Of a DNA stretch of 64,000 nucleotides, positions 54,898 through 64,000 are shown piece after piece. The position numbers and the translations under genes were made by a program. The notes under the pieces are model-generated. The model was not told the origin of the DNA. It searched no databases and saw only the letters and a program-made list of their open reading frames with translations. Each line of letters begins with the position of its first letter. The first letter of the stretch is position 1. Source of the DNA: Rebecca billardiae RCC1528 (taxonomy: Eukaryota; Haptophyta). The stretch lies in NCBI GenBank assembly GCA_965240325.2, contig OZ251229.1:1550001-1614000 (forward strand). The letters are read 5' to 3'.

Positions 54898-57800
54898 ATG
54901 AGCGTGTCGTCGATCATCGACAAGATGTCCAGCCGGGACAAGGACTACCGGTACATGGCGACGTCCGATCTGCTCGGCGAGCTGCAGAAAGACAGCTTCA
55001 AGATGGACCACGACGGCGAGCGCAAGCTGTGCCAGATGATCATAAAGCTGCTGAGCGACGCGGCTGGTGACGTGCAGGGCCTGGCTGTGAAGTGGTGCGC
55101 GCGCGCGCGCCGCGGGCGTGGCGGCGCGGCGCGTACGCTCGCGCACCGCGCCGGGCGCCCTGCCCGGTCCCTCGCGCGCGCGCGTTGACGGGCACGCGCG
55201 CGCGCGCGCACGGACGCCCGCGCGCGCCCGCTGGTCGGCAGCCTGCCACTGCTCGTGCGCAAGGTGCAGACGCAGCACGTGGAGGACATGGTGGACAAGC
55301 TGTTCCAGATGGTGAAGAACGGCAAGGAGGAGGAGCGCGACATCAGCAGCATCGGCCTGAAGACAGTCTTGGCCGAGGTGCCGCAGTCCGCCGCGGGCAC
55401 GACGGTGCACGGGCTGACGCCGCGGCTGCTCGACGGCATCGGCTCCTCGTCGATGGAGGTGACGGTGTGCTGCCTCGAGATCCTGCACGACGTGCTCACG
55501 CACTTCCCGTCGCTCGTGAGCAACGACCTGGCAAAGATCCGCGCCAAGCTGCTCCCTGAGCTCGCCTCGCCCCGCGCGACCGTTCGCAAGCGCGCAGTCA
55601 CGAGTGTCGGTGCGCGCGCCGCGCGCCGCGCGCGCCCGCCCTCCGCGCGCGACGGCGCGACGCGGCGCGGGCGCGCTCACGCGCGCGCGCGCGCGCGTGC
55701 GCGGCCCCCGCCGCGCCTCGCGCCGCCCGCGCCCGCCCGCGCAGGCGCGCTCTGCGGCTCGCTGCCCGACTCGCTGTATGTGGGCGTGGTGGACCACCTG
55801 ATCGAGCAGATCAGCGCATGCGCGCCCAAGGGTGCGGAGTCGGCGCTCACGACGTACATCCAGGCGGTGAGCGCGATCGGCCGGGCGTCGGGGTTCCGGC
55901 TGGGCGCGCACCTCCCGCGCGTCGTGCCGCTCATCCTCAAGTGCGCCTCCGACGCCAAGGGCGCGTCCGAGAGCGGCACGGAGGTTGCGGAGCACTGCCT
56001 GCAGGCGTGCGAGGCGTTCGTCTCGCGCTGCCCGGCGGAGGTGACGCCCTTCATCCCGCAGCTGCTCGAGCTGGGGCTGCAGTACGTCAAGTTCGACCCG
56101 AACTACGCGGACGACGAGGACGACGGCGCGGGCGACGCGATGGACGACGAGGACGAGGAGGAGGAGGACGACTTTGGCGACGACTACTCGGACGACGACG
56201 ACACTTCCTGGAAGGTTCGGCGCGCGGCGACCAAGCTCCTCTCCGCGCTGATCTCGTCCAAACCCGAGGCGGTGCCGGGGATCTTCGCGCAGCTGTGCCC
56301 GGCGCTGCTCGCGCGGTTCAGCGAGCGCGAGGAGTCCGTCAAGGCGGACGTCTTCGCCACGACGCGGCTGCTCGTCCTCTCGTGCGCCGCGCCCGCGCTG
56401 CGCGACGCGCTGCTGCCGACGCTGCGCGCCGAGCTGCCGCGCATCGTCGGCGCGCTGCAGCGCCAGCTGAAGCGGCGCTCGATCAAGACGCGCTCGGGCG
56501 TCTTCGTGCTGCTGCGCGAGCTCGCGAGCACGCTCCCCGGCGGCCTCGCCGACCACGTCGGCGTGCTGTTCCCCGCGATCGAGCGCGCGCTGCGTGACAA
56601 GTCGTCGTCGTCCGCCCTCCGCATGGAGGTGCTCACGTGCCTGCGGCTCGTGCTCGACTCGCACGAGCCGGCGGTGCTCCACCCGCACCTCAAGCCGATC
56701 CTGCAGCCGGTGATCGCGTGCGTCTCCGACCGGTACTACAAGATCACCGCCGAGGCGCTGCGCGTGTGCGGCTCGCTTACGCACGTGCTCCGGCCGTCGC
56801 CGCCCGAGCCGTCCCCGCTCAGCCTGGCGGAGTACGTCGGCCCGCTGTACACGGCGGTGGAGGCGCGGCTGGCGGCGCTCGACCAGGACCAGGAGGTGAA
56901 GGAGGCGTCGATCATGACGATGGGCGTGCTCGTCGCCTCCGTCGGCGACGCGCTCGCCGACCGCCTCGACAAGGCGCTGCCGATCCTGCTCGACCGGTTA
57001 CGGAACGAGATCACGCGCCTCACCGCCGTGCGCGCGTTCGAGGCGATCGCCGCGTCGCCGCTGCCGCTCGACCTGCAGCCGACGATCCCGGCGCTGCTCT
57101 CGGAGCTGACGTCGTACCTGCGCAAGAACAACCGGATGCTGCGGCAGGCCTCGCTGCTCGCGCTCGGCGCGCTCACGCGGCGGCACGCGGGCAGCCTGAG
57201 CGAGGGCGAGATGCGCGAGATCGTGGTCGAGGTCGCACCCATCCTGTCCGACAAGGACCTGCAGCTGAGCGCGTCGGCGCTGCAGCTGCTGCTCGCGCTC
57301 GTGCAGGCGGACAGCGCGAAGGTGGGCCCGCTGATCGCCGAGCACGTGATGGCGCCCTTCCTCGCGCTGCTCGCCTCGCCGCTGCTGCAGGGCGCCGCCA
57401 TCGTGCGCATGCAGGAGCTGCTGCGAGGCGCCGTCTCGCTCGGCGCGCACGGCCTCCCGTTCGACAGCCTGCTCAAGCAGCTGCTCGCGGTGGGCGCGGG
57501 CACGGACGGCGCGTCCGCCGGCGCGAAGCAGACCCTCACCTCGGTCGCCATGTGCGTCGCCGCGCTGTGCGACGGCACGAGCGCGGCGCAGCGCCACGCG
57601 ACCGTCGAGCAGTTCATGGCGGGCATCGGCGCCAAGGAAGTTTCCACGCAACTTCTCTCGCTCTACTGCCTCGGCCAGATCGGCCGGCACGCCGACCTCG
57701 CGGCGGAGCAGTCGTCGCTGCTGCCGGCGCTCACCGCGACGTTCGAGTCCGCCGCGGAGGAGGTCAAGGCCGCCGGCGCGTTCGCGCTCGGCTCGATCGC

Positions 57801-59157
57801 CTCGGGCAACGTGGGCGCGTACCTTCCGCTGCTCGTCGGCCAGATCTCAGACCCGGCCCGCGCGGCGCACCACTACCTGCTGCTGCATGCGCTCAAGGAG
57901 CTGATCCTCTGCGCGCCGGGCGAGGCGCTGCAGCCGCACGTGGGCGAGATCCTGCCGCTGCTGCTCTCGCAGGCGGAGCGCACGGCGGAGGAGGGCGTGC
58001 GCACCGTCGTCTCCGAGTGCCTGGGCAAGCTGCTGATGGCGGCGCCCGCCGCGGTGCTCCCTCCATTGCACCAGTCCCTTGGGCACGCGGCCGCGCCGAT
58101 GCGCGCCATCGCCGTCTCCTCGCTGCGCTTCGCGATCGTGGACCACCCGTCCGCGCTCGACGCGGAGCTGCCGCGCGTGATCGCCGACTTCCTGCGCACC
58201 CTCTCCGACGCCGACCTCAAGGTCCGGCACGCCGCGCTGCTCGCGCTCTCGTGCGTCGCGCACAACCAGCCGCACTACGTCACCGGCTGCCTGCCGCAGC
58301 TGCTCCCGCCGCTTTACGCCGAGACGGCCAAGAAGGCCGAGCTCGTGCACCAGGTGGACCTCGGCCCGTTCAAGCACACGGTGGACGACGGGCTCGAGCT
58401 GCGCAAGGCGGCGTTCGAGTGCATGGACACGCTCCTCGAGTCCTGCGCCGACTCGATGGAGCTGCAGCCCTTCATCGAGCGGCTGGTCGCCGGCCTGACA
58501 GACGACTACGACATCAAGATGCTGTGCCACCTCGTGCTGTGCAAGATGGTGCGCGCGCGCGCCGCCGGCGGCGTCGGCGTCGGCGTCGCGCGCCGCCGTG
58601 TCGCGCGCGCGCGCAAGGGCGAGGGGCCCCGCGCCGCCCGCGGTGCGCGCGCTCGGCCGCTCGCGCGCGACCAGCCGCGCTGAGGTCGCACCCCGGCCGC
58701 GCGGCGCGCGCGGCGCGCGCAGGCGACGCGGCCCAACACGAGCGTGGCGGTGCTCAGCATGCTCGAGCAGATCTGCGAGCCTCTGCGCAAGACGGTGAGC
58801 GCCACGCTCAAGGACAACGCCGTCAAGCAGGAGATCGAGCGGCACGAGGAGCTGGTGTGTGATGCGCGGCCCGGCAGAGCGTTGCGCGCCCGAGCGCGCG
58901 CGGCGCGCGCCCGCATCCGTGCGCTGAGCGCGCGCCGCCGCCCTTCCGCTGCCCGGCGCGCGCGCGCCGCCGCGCAGGTGCGCTCCGGGCTGCGCGTGAG
59001 CTACCTGCTCTCAAAGGTGAGCGGGGCGGAGGGCGCGCCCAAGTTTGACGAGTACGTGCGGCAGACGCTCAAGCAGGGCAAGCTCGCCGCGCGCTATGAG
59101 GCCATCTGCGCAGAGGTGGACGGCGCGGACGACGACGCCGAGCCCATGTCGATGTGA
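54898..59157 (+). CDS. CAND1: CAND1 (cullin-associated NEDD8-dissociated protein 1)
   Basis: Five exons (54898-55094, 55242-55609, 55745-58548, 58723-58854, 58978-59157) splice in frame to 1,226 residues, the normal CAND1 length. The protein is a HEAT-repeat solenoid that binds unneddylated cullin-RBX1 and exchanges substrate receptors of SCF ligases. Diagnostic segments are the N-terminal MSSRDKDYRYMATSDLLGEL, QGLAVKCLPLL (spanning intron 1) and the acidic insert YVKFDPNYADDEDDG to YSDDDDTSWKVRRAATKLL. The C-terminal TIP120 region has FKHTVDDGLELRKAAFECMD, DDYDIKMLCHL and KDNAVKQEIERHEEL. Four short GC-only introns interrupt it; all junctions restore the alignment with known CAND1. The fourth intron uses a GTGTGTG donor. 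Confidence 0.96.
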
Positions 59158-59782
59158 GTCTGGACCGCTCACTCGAGTCACTCGGCCGCCTGGCGCAGGC
59201 TCGCTGGGCGCTCGCGCTCCGAGGGCGTCCGCCACTCGGCCACCGAGCAGAGGGTAGGGCCTCGTCGAACCTCACTCGGAGCCAAGTGCGACCACAACAT
59301 GCCCGTCTGACGACTGTGCCGACCGCGTCTGCGGCCGTGCTGAGTCGCCGGGCTCGGTGGTCGACCTGGCCCGTCGTGTGCGCACGCCGGCGCCACGACT
59401 GCTGACAACGTTGGACAACGGTTCCGTGACCGCCGTTGTTTGTACGCTGCGCCTGATAACGATGGCGGGATGGCAGATGCCACAAGATTTGAGTCATGAA
59501 TCATGGTGACGGTCCCCTGAGTAGGCCGATGATGACGACGATGAGCGGTGTCCGCCGGCGCCATCGCCGAGAAATGCAGCATTGCAATGTCGCGCGGCGC
59601 GCGCCAAAGCGCCAAAGCGCAAGGGCCCGGCGCCAACCGTCGTCGTCGCGCGCCCGGAGTAATAACCGGACACGACCTGGGACGGCGAGGCGGAATCGAG
59701 TCAAATCTGGACGACTGGACCGCGCAGCGGTCGCAGGAGCACGCTCGCGTGCTGCGCGTCGACGGCCGCGCCTGTGCAGCCG
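59158..59782. other. Intergenic spacer between CAND1 and MCU
   Basis: No secure coding signal. It must contain the CAND1 3' UTR and the MCU promoter, as the genes are in tandem. Confidence 0.6.
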
Positions 59783-60708
59783 ATGCTCGCCACTCTCCGG
59801 GTCCGCGCGGGCTCTGCTCGCTCTATTGCTACACGCCTCCCGTTCCGCAAGCACACCTGCGCCACCCTCACGACCAAGCGCTATCTATCGTCGACTTCCG
59901 CCGGCACTGATGAGCCAGATCGAGGCATCCCCACACCACCCACCCCGCTGTCGATCGATGGCCTGCTCTACGCGTCAGATGCGGTGCGCATCCGCCAGGT
60001 GCTGGAGAAAGAGACGCGAGACACGATCTCATGGAGCGAGTTCATGGGCGTGGTCGACTCGCTCGGGATCCCGAGTCAGCGCGGCTCACACATCGCAGAG
60101 GACCTGCAGCACACAGGCATCATTCTCTTCACAGAGGCGGGCGTCTGCTTGCGCCCGGCAAGCTTGCTGAGTGCCATCACATCGCCGCCGCCGGGGGCAT
60201 TCACACCCGCCATAGCCCCGCGGCGCGCGGCCACCCCCAGGCGCGCAGTCGCTGAGCTGGACACGAAGGCGCGCACGTCTGCACAGCGCGTGTTCGTGGG
60301 CGGCGGCGTGCTGCTGACGCTGCAGAACCTCGTCCTCTTCCGCCTGACTTACTGGGAGCTTGGCTGGGACGCCGTGGAGCCCATGACGTACTTTGCGAAT
60401 GCGGCCGGCGTGCTGGCATGGTGTGCGCCGCTGCTCGTGGCCGCGCGACACGACGTCGTCCCCTGACCACCGCGCGCGGGCCCCGCCGCGCGCAAATCGC
60501 TGCCCGCAGGTACTGGTTCTTCGTGGCAGCGAACTCCGAGGCGTGCTACCTGCGCGCCTTTGACCTTGTCTACCAGAGGCAGCGCGCTAGGCTGTACAAG
60601 ATGGCAGGCTTCGTCACCGCAGACGATGAATCGCCTGTGTCAGCAGCGGGCCCAGGGGCGGCGCGTCAAAAGCAGTCGCCATCATCCGATGCCGATGCGA
60701 CAACGTAA
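59783..60708 (+). CDS. MCU: Mitochondrial calcium uniporter pore subunit
   Basis: Exons 59783-60420 and 60510-60708 splice in frame to 278 residues. The N-terminus (MLATLRVRAGSARSIATRLP) is Arg/Ser-rich without acids, a mitochondrial presequence. TM1 is RVFVGGGVLLTLQNLVLFRL. The selectivity-filter motif is WELGWDAVEPMTYF, which keeps the W-D-x-x-E-P ring residues of the canonical DIME motif. The intron falls inside TM2, and splicing gives ANAAGVLAWYWFFVAANSEA, the correct spacing to the C-terminal helix (FDLVYQRQRARLYK). The ATG at 59783 is chosen as the first in-frame Met ahead of the presequence. The protein forms the inner-membrane Ca2+ channel. Confidence 0.93.
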
Positions 60709-61568
60709 CTCGTCGGAATACAAGCTAGGCTCCGGCTTCGGTTGAACCCCCTAAGTCCGGACATTGGGGGGTAACATCTTCATCATCTTGCTGACTACAT
60801 CATCTTGACACGGAAATCGGGCGGGATCGCCGCCTGCTCCGAGTGATGACATAATATATCCGCGTTATATTAATATTCCGTACTCACTACTCAGGCTCAG
60901 CCGAGGACGTACTACAGTACGTCTTAGTCTATGTATGTCACTCATAGTACTCATACTCTGACTGTGCGGCCCTCGCAGCCCCTGGCTCGCAGCTCGCTGC
61001 CGCTAAGGAGCAGTAAAGTCTGCAGGCTGTTCCGAGTGTTCACGACTCAGTAGTGTGACTGTGACTCACGGCTCTTATTAAATCACAATTGGACAATCAC
61101 AATGCTACCTGGCCTACTGCTGCTCGTCGAGTCGTCGGTCGAGTAGAGCTCTATACAGCTATACTTATTATCCCGACTCGGGCGGACTGCTGAAGCTGAC
61201 GTACCGTTGAGACCCATGACACGCGGGCCATGACCGAATACTACTACTATATGTATATATGCCATACTGGCGGAGCTGATCACTCATCACTGCAGCTGCC
61301 CAGTGCTCTCGTACGGACCAGTCCCCACTCTGATCAAGGGCCAGGGGGTTCAACGTCAATATCAAGTCTGATGATTTGGGCCACTGCCACTGGCCCACTT
61401 TGACAACTCTTGGTCCAGTGCCATAAGCATTATTAGCAGGCGGTCACCCCGCACGATGATGACGTACGATAGATATTGAACAGCTAGCAGTTAGTCTGTG
61501 TGACTGAGACGCGCAACACGACAGCTCTCAGGCGCAGGCGAGTTAATAAACTGACTCAGCGTAGACTA

Positions 61569-61730
61569 TCTCGCCTGCCTGAGCTGTGTGCGTCTCTTAT
61601 TCTTAGTAAACTGTAGCGCGCTAGCTAGTGGCATTGTCGTAGTTCCGAGCGCCGGCGGACCGGACCGCAGTAAGTAGTTAGTACTAATAATAAGAGACGC
61701 ACACAGCTCAGGCAGGCGAGATTGACGCCC
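61569..61730. mobile_element. 162-base MITE with CTCGCC-family inverted ends (copies e and f)
   Basis: The left end 61569-61614 and right end 61681-61730 are inverted copies sharing CTCGCCTGCCTGAGCTGTGT and its continuation. The right end has the extra outward GGGCGTCAAT complement seen in copies a to c; the left does not. About 66 bases lie between the ends. A further degenerate relative (CAGCTCTCAGGCGCAGGCGAG) lies just left, at about 61522-61543. Confidence 0.75.
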
Positions 61731-61854
61731 ACACGGTCAAACTCAGTAGACAGTACTCGGCCCCGTCGGGCGGCCGCAGGGCCGCAGGCCGCCGCCGGTG
61801 CCCGGACGCCCCGGTCCGGCGCCCGGACCGCATGCTGCGCTGCTGCTAGTCGGA

Positions 61855-61878
61855 GCGTTGCGCCAGCTGGACAAACGC
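61855..61878 (+). repeat. 24-base perfect inverted repeat, left arm (right arm 62406-62429)
   Basis: GCGTTGCGCCAGCTGGACAA plus ACGC is the exact reverse complement of 62406-62429. The arms bracket about 530 bases that include the dispersed repeat copy, so they may be element ends. Confidence 0.9.
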
Positions 61879-62171
61879 GAAGGACCCAAGACCCAGGATC
61901 CTTGGACTTGTGGAGGGTCCTGGCGAGACCTGCACTCGGATCGGGGCCCTCTCTCGCTGTGCCGCTTTCGGCGCACGCCCGGCCGCGCGGCGGGCGACGT
62001 GTGCGCACGCCGTGCAGCTCGCGGCGCGTGCGCATTGGCTAGCTGGCACACGTCTCCCGACGCACAAGGCAAATGACCGCAGCTGGGATGCTCTTTCGCG
62101 CCGCAAGAACGCGTGCGAGGCCGGTCGCCGCGGCCGAGCGGCGTGGCCGTGCCGCCTGCACGCTGGGCGCC

Positions 62172-62284
62172 CATGGACGTGGCTTCGCCGCGCGCGCTGA
62201 GGCCGGCGAGCGTCGCGACCGACTTCCACGACGCGTGCGACGCGCCATCTGCCCGCTTCCTTGCCTGTGACGCACGTCTTCTGC
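62172..62284 (+). repeat. Dispersed repeat, copy 2 (partner at 41409-41520)
   Basis: See copy 1. Here the segment sits between the arms of the 24-base inverted repeat, whereas copy 1 has no such arms nearby that I can see. Confidence 0.7.
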
Positions 62285-62539
62285 GGGAAATGGCGACTCC
62301 GCGCCCATGCGGCGGCGAAGCCGCCATCCGCCGCGCTTTGCCGTTGGACAATGGACAGCGCGGAACATTTCTTTTTGAAAAGCGCCGATCTGAAAAGACC
62401 GGAAGGCGTTTGTCCAGCTGGCGCAACGCCCCTGAGTGGTCTGCCTCGGCAGACCTGCGTGACGAATGAATTCGTCTCGGTCGTCACTCGTCACTGTCAG
62501 CATCAGCCAGATCAGCTTGTCGATCTCAGAGAATCGTCG

Positions 62540-63963
62540 TCATCTGTGCGCCCGGCTCGGACCGTTGGCGGCAGAAGTGGCGGCAGCGCTCACCTGCCGC
62601 GCTGGATGTGGCCCCAAGCCTCCGCCGCCGGGTTGGCGTGGGACAGCAGGGCTGCCACGCACCGCACCGCCGCCGTGCGCCGCGCCGCTGCCCGCGCCGC
62701 AGCTCCCGGTCGCGTTGGATAGCGAGCGCTGAAGCTCAGCGTGCTCTGCTCGCTTCTGCTGCTCGCGCGCCGCTTTCTCCTGCCGCTGCCGCGCGAGCTC
62801 AGCCTCGAGCTCGAGCTCCCACTGCCTGCGCTTGCTGTCGCGGTCCGCGAGGAGCACGCTGGCGTGGGCGCTCTCGCCGCCCCCGGCCTGGTGCGGGCCG
62901 TGGCCGTGCGCCTCGGCAGGCGGTGGCAGCCACGCGCCCTCGACGGCAAAGGGCTGCTGCCTCGCGCCCGCGCGGTGCGCCTGCCACTGCTGCGGCGGTG
63001 CGTGCGCATAGCCCCCTGCTGGAGGAGGCCCGTGCTGCTGGCTCTGTGCCAGGTGCGCATGGCCGGCCTGTGGCTGCAGCTGCGGCGAGTAACCGACGGG
63101 CGCGGCGGCGCCGCCGCCGCCGAGGAACGCATCGCGCGCCGCCGCCGCGCGGCGAGGCGTGTACGCGTCGCCGCCGTCTGCGCCCCCGCCCCCGCCGACG
63201 CCTCCCAGCTGCAGGCCCAGTTGGCGCGAGCCGAGGTGCGGCTGGTGGCCGGGGGGCGCGTGCGCGCTCGCGTCTGCAGCCGCGCCGACGCCCGCGCCCG
63301 CGCCCGCGCGCGGCGCGTGCACGGATAGGTGCAGCGCGGGCACCGAGCTCGCCGGCGGCACGCCGGCCTTTGCGGGGACCACAGGGACGCGCACGCCGCC
63401 GGGCGCTGCATCTTGTGCGCGCGTGAGCAGCACCGTGCCTGCGGACTGGCTCGTCGTCTTCGAGACGAGCGCGGTCCGCCCCCCGCTGCCGCCGGCCCAC
63501 GAGTCCTGCCCGCCGTCGAGCAGCCGCGCCGACGACTCGTACGCCACCAGCCTCGGCTCACGCCCCGGCGCCGACGGTGGGCGCACCAGCTGTTGGACCG
63601 GTCCGGCCGGCAGCGCGCCCTCGGTGACTGTGAGCCACTCGTGGGTGAGCAGCTGCAGCGCGCTTGGCCGCTCCTTCGGGTTGCGCCGGAGGCACTGCTC
63701 GAGGAAGCTCTTGCCCTGCGCGCGCGCACGGGGGCACGCGCACACACCGCGCCGCAGCGCGTGAGGCTGCGCTCGCCCTCGCGGCCGCCCGCCGGCACCC
63801 CGCCGCGGCGCGAGCGCCGCCAGCCCGCGCCACCGCGCTCTCACGCGCGCGCGCGCGCGTACCATCGGTGAGAGGCAGTCTGGCAGCGGCGGCGGCGTCT
63901 TTGCAGACGCGATGTGGAAGAGCGCGGAGATCTGCGAGTTGAAGTGCGACCAGGGCGGCTTGC
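62540..63963 (-). CDS. MAP3K (MEKK/STE11-type) protein kinase, C-terminal part
   Basis: The gene enters from the right edge; its 5' part is outside. Visible exons are 63963-63863 and 63715-62540, joined in phase 0. The first reads KPPWSHFNSQISALFHIASA then LPDCLSPM, the second KSFLEQCLRRNPKERPSALQ then LLTHEWLT. These are the last helices of a STE11-family kinase domain. They are followed by a ~360-residue Pro/Ala/Gln-rich tail with a charged helix (SKRRQWELELEAELARQRQE). The 147-base intron between the exons is a multiple of three without stops, so retention would insert 49 residues. The upstream intron runs off the window at 63964-64000. Confidence 0.85.
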
Positions 63964-64000
63964 CTGCGCGCCGCGCGCGGGCGGGCACACGCGTGGCGCA

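Larger units (their letters stand above)
60709..62539. other. Intergenic repeat region
   Basis: No convincing gene. Lower-GC sequence to about 61.5 kb is followed by a small element (61569-61730), a 24-base perfect inverted repeat pair (61855-61878 and 62406-62429) and the dispersed repeat copy at 62172. Confidence 0.65.

Overview
This window looks like nuclear DNA of a eukaryotic alga with a red-lineage secondary plastid, most probably a haptophyte or a close relative. That assignment is inference. It rests on very GC-rich coding sequence, short spliceosomal introns made almost entirely of G and C, a signal peptide plus phenylalanine-type plastid leader on a small ferredoxin, and an ABC1K kinase that also looks plastid-directed. 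Genes are monocistronic and lie on both strands, and several neighbours are arranged head to head over 80 to 500 bases.

Layout. 1-7 kb: the 3' part of a TMF-type golgin, then a divergent pair of an ABC1K kinase and a short [2Fe-2S] ferredoxin. 7-25.4 kb: a repeat-rich island holding a GT29 sialyltransferase-like gene and three P-loop sulfotransferase-like genes, separated by transposon ends, tandem duplications and a decayed coiled-coil gene. 25.4-33.9 kb: a nest of mobile DNA. A fold-back element is followed by a composite element with roughly 0.5 kb inverted terminal repeats that carries host-like gene fragments. One of its terminal repeats was split by a recent Copia LTR retrotransposon, with matching target duplication and empty-site copies. 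34-46.5 kb: a tail-anchored unknown protein, a NEK-type kinase, a small F-box-like protein, a SWIM-RING ubiquitin ligase and a membrane-anchored tubulin-tyrosine-ligase-like protein. 46.5-53.6 kb: repeats and a polyglutamine protein ending in a zinc-finger-like motif. 53.6-64 kb: a divergent 3-hydroxyisobutyryl-CoA hydrolase-like gene, CAND1, the mitochondrial calcium uniporter MCU, more repeats, and the C-terminal end of a MAP3K-like kinase entering from the right edge.

How the genes relate. There is no operon. Housekeeping genes (Golgi tethering, plastid redox and quinone-related kinase, cullin-RING control by CAND1, a RING ligase, mitochondrial calcium uptake) are interleaved with a secretory-pathway island (GT29 plus sulfotransferases) that probably modifies cell-surface glycans. 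Fifteen complete introns were resolved by reading-frame continuity. All are GT-AG, twelve begin GTGCG, and all are 89-214 bases long.

The most informative new observations are the composite inverted-repeat element with captured gene pieces, the gag-less Copia copy nested in it, a second inverted-repeat family present six times (one pair forms a small MITE and another pair brackets 4.9 kb), and the unusual intron composition.
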